A stretch of 64,000 nt of DNA from Asterella californica (lineage: Eukaryota > Streptophyta > Marchantiopsida > Marchantiales > Aytoniaceae): contig JAYKYS010000006.1 of the NCBI GenBank assembly GCA_036924285.1, forward strand, positions 24,092,001-24,156,000, given 5' to 3'. The notes beneath the pieces were generated by a model. It made no database searches and was not told the DNA's origin. It was given only the letters and a program-made list of their open reading frames with translations. A program made the translations under genes and the position numbers. Of the stretch, positions 13,655-26,624 are shown piece by piece (position 1 is the first letter of the stretch; every line of letters starts with the position of its first letter).

Positions 13655-16600
13655 TCAATAGTTCATTCCGAAAATGAAACAGTTTGAGTACGTTGGAAGA
13701 TTTAGTAGCTTGTCGCCGGGACATAGGGGTTGTCGGAAGGGATTCAACAGGACCTGCAAAAGCAAAAACGAATTCTATCAAGGATGGTTCTGGGTTCCAG
13801 AAACATCGACTTCAACAAGTTTCAAGAGCCCAGTATCGAATATTAGTTTCTCAAGCTTCTGATGGATCGCTACAACTCGGAATCTATCACTCATTTGCAC
13901 TTCCTTTCTCCCACCGTAGAGTCTAGCATACCTGTTATACATAAATCCTCTCGTATTGGACCTACTTCGGTTCTACCTTCCCAAGTAATGAGGATTATTG
14001 ATAAGGTTAAATACTTTCGTTAAAATTATCAGCTGATGATAATCAGTATCTGCTACAACGTCTATTAGAATTAGTTGCGGTTGTAGGTAGTTCGAACATA
14101 AAGAACGATATAAACCCGAAATCACATACTGTGAAACTCTTAAATCAACTACTTTTCGGGTTGAAGACTCATCTATGGAACACGCCACTACTTCCTACTC
14201 TGAGCAGATCCAACCGGGAGACAGATTCTCTTGGAGTGGACTATCACCGGAAACAACTACCCATGACGACAACCCCTAACCTTCGAAGGGATGCTGCTTA
14301 TTTCGCAGAGTTCACTGGTGATATGACACCTACTATACCCCTCTCTGAAAACATAGCAAGGTCTAGTCTGACATGGCGGGATCGCAATACAACTGACGCA
14401 AACACAGAGATTACAGCAGAGTTTCAAGATGAGAATGATGCCTTCCAGAACTGACCAGACTACAATCTTCTCTCAAGCAGACGAGCTGAAACGACTTACA
14501 AGCAAATGTGTAGGAGGAGCAGGACATGCAGGGATAGAACGCGAAGCAAGATCGGCGGCCTCTTCGCAGTAGTCAGTGAAAATAGCCGGTACTTTGGACC
14601 TGGATATCAATTTCTGCAGCAACATCAGACATATTTACTTCTCGTCAGAGGCAGAATTAGGTGGTAGATCCCTAGACTACATGGTCCGCAGACTTCAGAC
14701 CTATCGTGCGAGAGAACTGTCAGAATAAGCACAAAATCCCTACCGAATGGTGTATTACGACTCGATTGTGTCTTTCTTCAAGCTAACTGTGGCTGGAAGA
14801 GTTTGTAAACATAACAGCACTGACAGAATCTGCCTCAGGGTTAAAAAGTTGGCAGAGACGCTCTTCAAACTAGGAGGATTAAAGTAGGACTATACTAAGG
14901 TTGGTTGCCAGCTGGAGAAGGCAGCAAGTCCAGCATTTGGAGCCAAGATAAAGTGAGGAGATGTATCCTGCGCAGGGAAGCAAGGTCGAGATTATTTCCC
15001 AGTATAGGCTTTGTGAGCAATTCCATATCAAATGCTGAAGCATATGTCAGTTTAAAGTTCGACAAACGTACGCACTGAAGTCCAACAAAGCAATAAAAAC
15101 ATGAGACAGCAGAAAAATATTATCGTGGAGCTTACCAGATCCGAGTACCTTTCATGGTACAGTCCTCTCCACAGCTTAATTGTCACGCGGCCGCTGATCC
15201 TGGAGTTAGCCCCACTTGATGTCTTGCACAAACACTCCTCGTCGCAACACTTTGGGTACTCACTCAGATCCAAAACGGTGCCATCCCTGTCGATGCATTA
15301 CCAGTCACTCAAATACAAAACTCGAAATACACGGAGATTTCACAGTCATGACATTATCCGCCGACATTAGATGAGATATTTCCGCGGACAACAGATACTT
15401 CTCTTGTTGTGATGTGCAAAACGAAGGTGTGGAGCATGAGGACACAATTAGCCCACAGCTCAGGTCTTAGTTTTAAAATCAGAAGGCACTTGGACTCCTA
15501 AAGAAACCTCTGGAACGTATATGAAGAGCAACGAAGAAAAACGGCTGAAAACCTGGAAGCGGCGACACCTGGCCCAATCATGTCAATATGCATATGACGA
15601 CCTGGGAAGAAGGCAAGTAGCTCTCCGAACACTTGCAACATATTTAGTTCCTTCTCAGGACCTGTAGACAAGTCAATACTTTCAATAAACGACTGCTCAC
15701 ACTTTCTGGCAGCTTCTTCCTTCCACATTGACGTTTCTAGGAATCTAAACGTTGTCCTTCGCATAAATCAAGATTGTACAACCGCTGCAAAATAAAACTG
15801 CTTCTAGTTGAGGCAGACAACTCACCCAAATAGTGTATACAGAAGGCTCCTTCAACTTCTGCTCTGAAGGTAGGACTGCGCATTGAGATGAGGCAGAAGG
15901 CATGGTACAGAGTGAGTGGCTGCAGTCAGATTACCATTGGAATGAGAAATCTAGAACATTCTCTGCAACACATGCTTCTGACGCAGTTCAAGAAAAACTA
16001 CGAAGCGATTCAAGCAATTCAAAGTCAAGTCCAAGTTGAAAGTGAGTATCTTTTATGCAAGGTCCAAGTATCTGACCGTCCCCAAAGATCAAACACATTC
16101 ATAACTGTACCTGTGTTCAGATCTTAGACAAATGGTCAGATACTTGGACCATCCAGGTTGTAACGAAGGAAGCATCTTGGTAATGTTGAATCACACCTCA
16201 AGAAGCCAAATAATGCATCCCACGCATTGTCCGGGATTCTTCCGCTATAACCAAAAGTGGTTTGTACCCTTTTATGAAAGATAACTCGTAAGAAACCTTA
16301 TCGAACATTTGCTGATGACAAAGTCCTATGCTTGGACTATTATCAGGTCCCAGAAATAGAGTGGGACATTATGAGATTTGCATCACGGTTTTCAGTTGTC
16401 AACAACTCCATTATATCCCTTCTATATCTGGGATCTGACATCACATAACTAGAAGCAAGTACGACTGACAATTCTCATGATACAGGCATATAGAGAATTC
16501 TTGGAAGGGGTTCTGGCGTTGCGTGATTCGTGTTAAAATGTGCAAACAGTAGTTTAAAAGTTTATGTGCCGGGACGTAAATATTGGAAAGAATCTTTCAT

Positions 16601-18393
16601 CCAGATGACTATACAGCACTACTCACCCAGTGTAGAAGTAAGGCTACGGGAGATTCTAGAGGTAAATCCCGCCAGCTGTAATAGCTTGCCCAATCCGTGA
16701 ATGGATCTTCATTCGCTTTGAATGGATCTGCAAGCTTTTTCAGCATCGATCAGTACTTACTTTGAACGATTCCAAGCTCTTGACCGGTCAAAACGTATTC
16801 AATGCTCAACTCTACAGAATCAGAAAAGCCACTACGAAATCTGGACAGACCTGTACAAGGGCACATCCTAGATGGTAGATGCCAATCTGTCAATCATCCA
16901 GCCACGCCTGCCAAGTTCAGCAACCAATGAACTTCGATACGTACAATTTACACCACGTCGGAGACTTGCTTTGATCATTTGCAAAACTCCAGCAACAAAG
17001 ATGACAAGAGAAAGCTTTTGCCGAGACTGTGGTATTAGTTCACGATGAGAAAACATTTCATATTTACACCAGTGTGACCTTCAAGTGCTTTCACTAAGCC
17101 TAGCAACAGTCCATCTTAGATGCTACATCCACAAACAGCTAGCCCTAGTACAAACGAGGCTTTAACATGTACATAAAAAAGCTCGAATTCAAGGTACCCT
17201 CAATACTTTGACCTAGTGACAGTGAAGACAGCTGCCAGTCATGCATTTGCATCAGAGAGGGTAACAGCATCAGGTTCCGAATAAAGTCTTACCCAATCCT
17301 GCCCCTGAAGATTGAATGGAAGCAGTACACTCGCATTCAGCTTTCCACAAGCCTTTAAGGTGGAGATCACGGTCTTCGAGAAATGAACACAGAGTTAAGG
17401 CTCCAGCATCCACCTGACCAGGCATGAAACAGAGTTGGGCTTGATAGACAGCCAGCGTCTCCAAGAGTACCTTATCAAAGGCTGCCTCAATCTACAAGGA
17501 TGGTAACTTTGAGTTTCCTCAAGTAAAGCCTATCACATACCATTCGAGTAGTCTCTTCTGTAAAAGAGAAAGGGAAGTCATGTACTATATTGGCCCGCAT
17601 CATCTGCTCTCCCATTCGGCTGCACTCATCACGATGCTCTTTCCAATGTGCCATCTGCACACTTGGAGTTACTAGACTCAGTTCTTCCAGCACAAAAGAG
17701 AAGGCTCCCGCCTGCGACGGTGCTCGCCAGATGCAGATTACAGGCAACATCAGACTACTGACTAATCCAAAAGCACCACAGAAATTCTTTTTTCTGGAAT
17801 GGAGCTGAGTTTACGCCGTGTCCATATCTCATGTCTATGTCTTGAGTTGTTCATCCATTTCAGGATAAGCGATCTGAATAAATGAACTTACGAATATACA
17901 AGCTTTGTTGCATCACGAGAGCTCATCTGAAGTTGGCGGCATTTAACGTCAAGGGCTACTTCAGATGGTCGGCACTGTCCAAACGAATTTGGAGGTTCCC
18001 TACACCCCATGAATGTTCTAATGTGTCGGTTGACACTTACTACTACAATCGACAACTAGATTTCTAATCTGAAAGATAGCCTATACTCGTGTCAACTGTA
18101 TGATAAGGATGGTTAACTTAGTCCGACATCAAATGTATCCGATCATTTGAAAAGACTCATACGTCCAAAACACAGCACAGCTGACCATCTATGAAATGGG
18201 TTGCAACTGCGTGATGTTGACCGATTCAAGAGACAGTACAATTCATAAAGAGGAAGATTTTAGCAACCTGATGAGCACGGGAGCAGTAATTCAGAGCACC
18301 ACAGAATCCGCAGCGGATAAGCGCAGGGCCAACGCATGTTCCGGCTCCAGCAAACTTCCCGGAGCAGATTCGACCGCGGCTACTCATCTCCAT
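13655..18393 (-). CDS. MYND zinc-finger protein, plant ZMYND15-like, 11 exons
   Basis: I assembled eleven minus-strand exons that join in frame into 409 residues: 18393-18268, 17654-17541, 17491-17293, 16811-16761, 16727-16627, 15919-15826, 15661-15553, 15286-15136, 14967-14896, 14613-14500, 13753-13655. Every intron is GT-AG. The MYND finger is split across exons 1 and 2: Cys10, Cys20, Cys28, Cys31, Cys37, His41, then HWKEHRDEC (His45, His49, Cys53). Later blocks match the uncharacterised plant family that carries an N-terminal MYND domain: DFPFSFTEE, LPLESPVALLLHW, IHYLGPEKELNMLQVF, VTIKLWRGLYHERY, ILAPNAGLAAF, FTDYCEEA and NPFRQPL, ending at YSNCFIFGMNY. The start at MEM places the finger at the N terminus, as in the family. 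MYND fingers usually bind proline-rich peptides; the substrate or partner here is unknown. Exon 4 (51 bp) is the least certain. Confidence 0.9.
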
Positions 18394-19400
18394 CTTTTCC
18401 TGGCTCTGTAATTTTGCGGGAGAAACTGATCCTGAGAAGTCCCGAGTACAGTATCTCCACCGGTACGAGGAATCAGGCTCAGTATCAGCAAAGTGCTGTC
18501 CACAATATACCGCACTGCAAATTCCGCGCCAGGTAAAAGCGAAAACTGGGAATGCAAATTTCAAAAAGCGAAAACAGAGAATAAATAAATGTGAGCGAAA
18601 AACTGAAAACGGTTTCGCAATCAGTCATAAAAGAATTTAAACGTAAAAACTACCGTAACCCCACCACTGCACCGCGACGGGACAGGTTACTTCCGGCCCG
18701 GTCCGGCCAATTGGGAATCTTCAATTGGCACGGTATATTCGTGGAGGATAGCGGGCGCGGCCTCCTCCGGGCATCCAGTCTTCGAACACCTGCTGGCGTC
18801 ATCAGCTTTTGCAATTAGATTAAACCGCTGTTCTCCGTGTAAAGAGTTCTAGCGGACACAAATAGTTACGTGTTTCAGCGAGCAAGGCTGAAAATATATG
18901 TTTTCTCCGATCGAATCAAATTTCTCGATCTTGAATAGCATAAAATGCAACGCATGCTTACGTTCTTCGGTTTTTGTCCACATACTGCAGGTCTCAACGA
19001 GAAGATTCTATTGAACCATCAATCATGGTAAACCGAGATGTAAAACAAGAGACTATCGTCAGCTTATTTTCTTTTCACATGTCATTCGGCACGCAACATC
19101 GTTTCAAGAATGGACGACTGGTAACGGGGGTTAATATTACCTTCGCGTCAAGGATATCACTAGACGTACACGTATTTGAGATATTTGAGACTGTATATTC
19201 ATAGAAGTGTACATGAGGCGTAATTTAGAGTTAATTTTTTTCTAAGAAGGGTTAACTTTAAATTAATATTTTAAAGATTAATTTTATTTGTAAATAAAAC
19301 TTGATTTATAGTTAAATAGATTCCAGATATAGTGATTACGCTTATGGGTTTTTCTAGTTTCCAGAGGTCATATGTTATATTCACTTAAAAGAAATTTAAA
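18394..19400. other. Upstream region of the MYND gene, no other gene seen
   Basis: This lies 5' of the minus-strand MYND-finger gene and must hold its promoter and leader. No clear core promoter element stands out. The short ORFs on either strand have no recognisable domains. Confidence 0.45.
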
Positions 19401-19449
19401 TTAAGTTTTTTAAATATATTACATAGATCCAATTATGTACTCAGTATGG

Positions 19450-21146
19450 GTTGATGACATACTTTTCTGAGTGAAGAATGTGCTCATGACATCAGATATA
19501 TAGTGTATATATTGATGCAAATCTCACAATGGGAGTGGAGGTCGACGCTAGGAGGTTAACAACTAGAGGATAACGTCTCAGAAGCTAGCGTATCGGATGT
19601 CAACATCTACTCTTTATAGGGAGGATTCTGAGTGGATTTTCAAAGTGAGATGAGGTTATTGAGTAGCTTAGGAAGGCTCTGTGATAGAGGGTTGCTTGCT
19701 CAATAATTTTCGTGGGTTTTGGTTATGTTTGAAGAGAGAACTATGAGTTCGACATCCAAGATACAATTATGATCAGTTTTATTGCAAGTTATAACAGTTT
19801 GACTCCAATTCTTTTGAGGATGATATTTTCTGTATTATTAATGGTGTAAAAAGATAAACTTGTGCTTTACAGAAGTGACCGAAGCAGAATGGTGTAATGT
19901 CATCACCCGTGATATACGATAAGAGAGAGCAGCAGAAGTTGTTGATAGGGTTACACGAGAATTTGAGAGTTGGACACCAATGGATTTGTGCCACCTTTAC
20001 CAAGCTCAAGGAGCACTATTGGAGAACAAGTTTAAGGATGTCGCTTCATTTGCAGATCTTGCCTGACTTGTCAGATGTACTCGAACATCTGACATCGTGA
20101 TGACTTGTATCCAACTTATTCCTTAGCAATCCATTTCAAATGAGTTGTGGATTTGGTAACTCTATCGGTGGATATGTGGAAGATGAGGTACTTGGTGCTT
20201 GCTAGGGAAGATCTATCGAATCAGATGGAAGAGAGAGCACCACGAAAAAAGTCGACTGAGAGAGTTTGTCGATTCCTTCTAGAGGAGGTCATATGTCGAT
20301 ATGGATGTGTGGGTAAGATTATGACGGATCGAGAAGAGTTGGATGCACACGAAGCTCACAAGTTCTTGAAGAGATGTGAGGTGAAGTTGGTGCTCATGAT
20401 TGTCTACAACCCAGAGAGGAATGCGAAGAGCGAACGTGGTCACCCACATATTATGAAGACGTTGGTCAAAGCTTGCGATAGATGATCAAGATAGTGATCT
20501 CGACTTTTACCGTTTGCATTGTGGATAGATCGTATGACACAAATCTCAGTGACAAGATACATATCGTGAAACTCATGACGGGTCAGAAATCAGTCATGTC
20601 GATCAAAGAGAATGATCGACTTGGAGCATGTTACCGTGAGAGGACAATCTAACAAGAGATGACTTGTTACAGATTCAGATTTGGCAATTAAAGCGAAAGT
20701 CTGACGATGTGTAACTTGCACTGGATCGACTAAGAGAGACTTGTTTATGAAACAAGACTCTATTCAATCAGTGACTCAGACCTAAGGCTATCAAGGAAGG
20801 AGCTTGAGTTCTTGTTTACGACAACAGTCTAGATAATCAACATAGTGCACTTCATAAGTTTCCGAAGAGGTGGTTCGGATCATACGTGGTGGAAGAGGTT
20901 AGGGACAATGCAACTTATAAGTTAAGAGAGTTGGATGGAGTGAAGCTGAAGGTATCAATCATGAGTAAACGAGTGATGATGTCCAAACGACGGGATGGAG
21001 AGATAGATCTTGGAGAGCTCGACATAGAATAAGACTTCGAAGATGTTGAGGACGAGTATGATGAAGACATGTGGGAGGATAACAAGATCATATGAAGTGT
21101 CGATCCACTCCTATCAAAGGATGTGCATGTCAAAGGATGCGTAGGT
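19450..21146 (+). pseudogene. Decayed Ty3/gypsy integrase and pol C terminus
   Basis: The plus strand carries broken integrase sequence. At 19897-20040 it includes LRVGHQWICATFTKLKEHYW, matching the start of the integrase zinc-binding region. At 20147-20485 it includes VVDLVTL, MTDREELDAHEAHKF and NPERNAKSERGH, matching the D, D and E regions of the catalytic core. A C-terminal stretch with GVKLKVSIM and a run of acidic residues (DFEDVEDEYDED) lies at 20935-21095. Several stops interrupt the frame. A related copy occurs on the minus strand at 53.8-55.3 kb, confirming the family. No matching reverse transcriptase was recognised upstream. Confidence 0.75.
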
Positions 21147-21160
21147 TTAGAGGGGGTGGA
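21147..21160 (+). promoter_or_regulatory. Polypurine tract of the decayed gypsy element
   Basis: TTAGAGGGGGTGGA directly precedes a TGTCGTC LTR start. The same purine core, GGAGGGGGTGGA, abuts the LTR of the element at 41-48 kb on the opposite strand. It would prime plus-strand DNA synthesis in an active element. Confidence 0.7.
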
Positions 21161-22300
21161 TGTCGTCTCGTGGATCGACTATCATCTGAACAACAGTTTA
21201 TTTATGACTTTTTCTGAATTTTTTTGAATAATAATCAGACTTCATCATATTGTATGGCACGTCAAGTACAACAACTTTAGTTCTTGGATCATCTCAAACG
21301 GAGTTATGATGATTTACACATTTTAGGATTTTTTGGTGAACAATGATGACGTGGTAGATGCAGACATGGCATCAAAAGTTACTACATCCTATAGGATTCT
21401 GACGTGAAATTTGCTGATGTAGATGGTATGTTGCATATGAAAATACTATTCATCGATCATCATGTAGTGCGCATAGACGTCACTTGACATATCAATTGTG
21501 AGATAGCGATACGCATGACGATGATACATGTATCACTTCTCCAGTGATGACGAAGCACAATGGGTTAGTTAGGAGGAGCTTCCAAATACTACTTAATTCA
21601 GAAAGATTTTTTGCGGAGGATCTCTTTTAGGATTTTGAGATTTTACGTTGAAGGTCGTGCTACTTTTATGCAATGATTTTCAGAATTGAGTCCCGCATGG
21701 CATTTTTTGGTACTTGGGTGAAGGAGATGACTAGTGGTGAAGACAAAAAGTGATAAAAGTATCAGTTCTATAAACTGCAGGGAGTTTAGCTGAGGGAGAG
21801 TCTTTTGACAAAATTGAAAGTTAAAGAATTGAGAAGTGATATAAGTATCACTTCTAGTTCCACAAAAAGACTTTTGTTAATTTTTGCAAGGTTGAGAATG
21901 AGAGAAATCAAAGTTTTTCCGCAGAGTGCAGTTAAGGCTACAAAGCTCGATTAGAAGAGAACTTTGTATCATTAGAAAGCTTGGAGTGTAAGCTTTCTAG
22001 TGCCACAGAGATCTCACGATTTGGATTAGTGCAGTTACAATTGTAAGTTTTGTCAACAGTGAACAAAGAAGTGATATGTGTTTCACTTCACAACTTGGGG
22101 TAGTGATATCTTGGTCTAAGGGAATCAGTTTGAGATAAGTGAGGTACCATTTAGAAGTATTTTTTGCAGTTTTTTGATAGGAGTGATTAGATTTTACTCC
22201 GAGTGTTGGGAAGAAAATATGAGTTCTGAAAGTTTGTTGTAAATTAGGCATATACATGTTGAGGTGTAAATAAATCGAGATTTTCTTTGGTTGAATCTGA
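21161..22300 (+). mobile_element. Probable 3' LTR of decayed gypsy element (end not found)
   Basis: The sequence begins TGTCGTCTCG immediately after the polypurine tract, like the LTR starts of the related elements further right. I could not find the matching terminal ...CGACA, so the right boundary given here is arbitrary. Near-palindromic AGTGATA..AGTATCACT-type motifs recur at about 21748, 21837 and 22070. No coding sequence is seen. Confidence 0.5.
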
Positions 22301-22662
22301 AAGCACTTATGTGTTTGTGTGCGTCAACCAAAGCTACGACGTCACGCAAACAACGGTACAATACTTCCAAGCTTGCAGTACTTACTGTTTTCCTTCAAAG
22401 TCAACAACTTACTTGAGGAGTCTCTACTCATTTCTCCTTGCAAAAGATTTGTGAACCTTCTCCTGATAGTTGCAGATATGTTGACAACAAATACACACTG
22501 CTCTCATCTCAACATGGCGTCGAATCCTCGAACGCATATCATATTACACTGCTCGCATTGGATTCTACATACGGTGCTTCCCAGCTGCTGAAGACTTCGA
22601 CTTTGTCTTTGAGTTAGCTTGTTAGGGCTAGTCTCGGTAGCAAGGTTATGTTGTAGTTGGGG

Positions 22663-22820
22663 GCCAACAAGCAATAGCTTGTTGGCTATCTCATCCGTCT
22701 GTAGCCCATGCACCGGTGGGTCGAACCCTCCTGGCAGGGGACTCATGTGCAAGGGCAGCACCATACGGCTACAGAAAACCTCACAGCGAAAAGAGGCCTA
22801 AAAAAAACCAAATAAAAAAA
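22663..22820 (+). mobile_element. tRNA-derived SINE with 15-bp target-site duplication
   Basis: The 158-bp element is flanked by exact copies of ATGTTGTAGTTGGGG at 22648-22662 and 22821-22835. It contains a box A-like TAGCTTGTTGGC near 22676 and a box B-like GGGTCGAACCC near 22722, spaced as in a tRNA gene. It ends in an A-rich tail, AAAAAAAACCAAATAAAAAAAA. These are the diagnostic features of a short interspersed element copied by LINE machinery. The intact duplication suggests a fairly recent insertion. Confidence 0.88.
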
Positions 22821-22835
22821 ATGTTGTAGTTGGGG

Positions 22836-25160
22836 AGGATCGTCCCTCTTGGCAAGGTGTGATCTCAGCCGCCCACTCATCATTATAGGCCTCAACCTCG
22901 CAAGGTTTGTGTTTCCTCTTTTATTATCTTATCTAATAAAGTCTTCTTGGTAACGTGACAATTTATTATAAATTAAAAAATACAAGAAACTTAAATACAA
23001 TAAAAGTGAAGTAAGGGAGGTGAATACTTATTCACGGGTGCTCATTTTTAAACTAACCCATACTTTATTCAAAAGACAAGGAGCGTTGCCTGTATCTTTC
23101 GAAAGTGCAGTCATGGAGGCCGTTTCCAAGCCCACGTGGAGCGTGTAACTCGGGCGCTAACTCTATGAAGTCCATAGTCCGGTCGAACTCTATGAAGGAG
23201 AAACTACTCTGAGAAGGAAAGTTTGTTATTCTTTCTTCATCCTTCTAACTTTTGTCCTAACAAAAGTGGACGGTATTGTTAATAATGATTTATCATTCTA
23301 CTATTTTGTTATTGAAAATACTAATATTGACCATAATATATCAACAGATTCTAGAATATGAAAACATTTAGATTTTTTTGTACTTTAATATCTATTAGTT
23401 TTGTAATAGATAAATGTTAACCATGAAACTACCTTCACTTTATAATAGGTAAAGTAGAGGAATTACATGTTTCATTTAACACTTAAGCTTGTCACCTATG
23501 TATTCATGAACTCTATAATAGAAGTCTCATCAATAACATCAAGTGATACAAATATGAGAATACTTGTTCTTATTTTTTATATCAAGTAATAGTTCTCATC
23601 ATTGAATATATTCTTTTATTGTGTTTCTAAAAATATATAAATATTACTTAACTAACTTTTATTAGTTGAAATAAATTTTGGATCAAGTAACAAATAAACA
23701 CATATTTTATAGTATAATCAGTCTCATATCACAAGATATGTTTTTACAAGATCATACACTGTCATTCTTATTTTACCTTTAAACTCAATCTAAAATCATA
23801 TGATATATTTTTACAAGAACATACACTGTCATTCTTATTTTTACCTTTAGACTAAATTCTCATTTCAGTTTTTAAGTGAAGAGACAAATTCATAACAGAT
23901 GAAATCATATAAACCTGTCATGGTTTCTCACTCAAATGTTTTAACTCGACTGTTAATAATTGTAAGTGAAATAGTTATACACTTTCTCTAATGAAAATTC
24001 ACGATTTAGCAAATTGGCGTAGATTATGACATTGTTTAAAATTCTCTACCAAAAGTTTAGCAACTACGCTAATTTGCTCTAGAACGCTACCAACTTGGCT
24101 TTTGAACCCTTTCAATTTTGATGGAACCATACAATACTGTTCAGTCTGATTTGAAAACATTTCATCTCTTTCTTGCTCGATCAGTCACAGTATGTCTTAT
24201 GAATTTCTGAGTATGATTTTCAATCTATTAATGATGTTTTCTTTCGTCCAGTAATCTAAATACAACTTTAGTTAAATAATTTTCAAGTTACAGATAGAAT
24301 TTCATGATCATCAAAATACAGTCTGTTGCAACTAATGCACGAGAAACATCACTAAAGAGAAAATACTGACAAATGATAGAAATGGATGATAACGGAGCAT
24401 TATATCTTCATGAGAATGACCGATAATTTAAATATTACCTTACAAAGAGTTTACTTAGTATCATTACAAAGCATATACAGTATAATTCCAACAGAATCTT
24501 ATTTATGTGTTAGTAAGAATACATCATTGAGAATTATAAATTTAATGATAGATATTTTATATGGTAACTACATAACATAATGATCAGTATCATAAGCATA
24601 AGAGTCATAAATATATATAAAAATCACGGGATTATACTATAAGGATTCTACAATATTGAAAGAATTATGTTCAGTGATTATCTATGTAATGAAGACAAAA
24701 GAAAATTAAGTTTCCAGTAATCTTTAGAATTCGCTGAGTATTCTGATAGTTGCATGATATCAAAAGGATGAGATATAACTATTTAGAAAAGTATAAAATC
24801 GAATAAATTTTTCTGTAGAAGAGTATTAAATCTAACATATATTATAACATCAGTATTAAATCTAACATAGATTCTCTTAAAATTTTAAAAAGATCCTTTT
24901 GGCTTTGGAGAAAACACATTTTTCATTTTCTTGGGTGGTAATCTCTTGTTTACTCAAATAAAATTAAAATTAAAGAGCTGTTTATATTAAATTAGCCCTT
25001 TCGGCGAATTGCAGAATTATGCTCTTGGTACATTTATAATCGTATATAAATCTAATTTTCGCGAAGCTTTTTGTTATTTTATCTAGCTCATCATCAACTA
25101 ATATCTAGCTTTAAATGCTATTAAAACTAGAGCAGAAATATAACTTTTCATAACAAGGAT
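22836..25160. other. AT-rich intergenic DNA, no gene recognised
   Basis: Nothing resembling a gene is visible; ORFs are short and low in complexity. Small duplications occur: two copies of a unit with TTTTTACAAGA.CATACACTG and CATTCTTATTTT near 23740 and 23810, and the motif AGTATTAAATCTAACATA twice near 24824 and 24850. Confidence 0.6.
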
Positions 25161-25610
25161 TTCCGCTTGCCATGGAATTGCGAGGCGGTGTGTTAGCGAC
25201 GTTCTGGATTTATCCTTTTCCTAAATTTTTTCCGGTTTTCTCAACGACTTCATTTTCTGGTTTTCATCACAATTGCATCCGTCCATTTCACTACCATCAC
25301 ATTTTAGTTTTCATCACAATTCCATCCGTCCGTTTCATTACATGATAAAATATTCTCTTTTCTTGTTTGTTTTCACAATAAAAATATAGTTATACTATTG
25401 CGTAGTAACAAAGAGTTACGCTTGCAATGGAATTATGAGACTATGCGGTAGCGATTTATTTATTATTTATGTTTTTATAATTATTCCATCCGTCCGTTCC
25501 CTCCCCTTTCTTCAATCGCCGTATACCTATGCTATCGCATAGCAGAAATCCCCCTTCCTTTTTATTTATTTTTCACAATCGACGTTTAGCTATGTTAACG
25601 CATAACAACA
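25161..25610. repeat. Cluster of inverted-repeat miniature elements
   Basis: Two kinds of end motif recur. The left motif (CGCTTGCAATGGAATT followed by CTATGCGGTAGCGATT) is at 25161-25200 and 25416-25455. The right motif (a GCTATCGCATAGC-type palindrome) is at about 25372-25405, 25514-25545 and 25576-25610. The right end is roughly the reverse complement of the second half of the left end, so each unit is bounded by inverted repeats. A further copy lies at 36287-36490. There is no coding capacity, so this looks like a MITE family, partly nested. Confidence 0.65.
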
Positions 25611-26624
25611 AAAATGTTAAGTGTGAGACTGAACACTCTTTGTTTTGTCCTTTTCCTCGTTTCGCTTGGAAAATTAAAGAAACACTAGACCAGGCTGAAC
25701 GGTTCAGATTGAAGCAAATCCTTTTACTACACCCTTAATGAGCACGAGGGCGGATTGCACCGTTGAGACCCGAGAGCGAACCCCGATTCTTTTACTACAC
25801 CCTTGAATATCCCCATTGTTTTTCAAGGCACTGAAGCATATAGGTGTGCTGCTCTGCTGCTGAGCTGCTCTTTACTTGAGCGATATACTGTCATGCGACT
25901 CAAACGGAAGCACGCGCCTGCGCAAACTGAAAGAAAACTGCAGTAACGAGTTCAAACACTTCACAGCTCCACAGTGGATTGGAGAACGTACGAGTGCGCA
26001 AGGCGCTTCAAGAAACCAACTTACGTTCCCGAGAGGCTTCGCGAACCCCTGTTGCTGTTATCAGTCATGGAGAGGACCGCCCCGAGTCTCCGCCGCGACG
26101 GTTGTCCTCTCCAGTTAGCAATACACTTCCGGTACTCAAGGATTAGAGGTAACTCCGTTCGTTCATTCAAATCGGAAGGTTTCGCTTCTTGTATTGAATA
26201 TGCGTCATTTGAAGTCCCTAATTGACACTTCTTGTGTCCAGTTCGGGAGCGCTATAGGTGAAAGACATATGTGTCTCAGGCTGAATTCACTCTTGAATTT
26301 TGGATTAGTTTGTTTTAGGGTGTTTTTAATCGTGGGAGGCAAATGAAAATGAATCTTTGTCAATGTCCAGTTTCGCTGCTTGTTCCATGTGGAAATTGTA
26401 CGTGTCCTTGACGATTTCTGCTTCGCCGGGATGTAGCCCTAGAGATTCTCCAGACTTGAGTTCTTTGGTCGTGATGTCGTACATTTATTCTGTAGTAGCT
26501 TATATGCCCATCAGTAGCACAAAACCAACTGACTGGAGATTTCAAGGGTATAGGAGACAGTGGCTCGGTGATCCTAATCACTGTATTTGAGTGTGTTAAG
26601 GACCTTTACTTACTAAGTGTCGAT

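Noticed and set aside
18226..18564. 112-codon minus-strand ORF taken as a whole gene
   Set aside because: Only its middle is coding: exon 1 of the MYND gene starts at 18393 and ends at the donor at 18268. The rest is upstream leader and intron.
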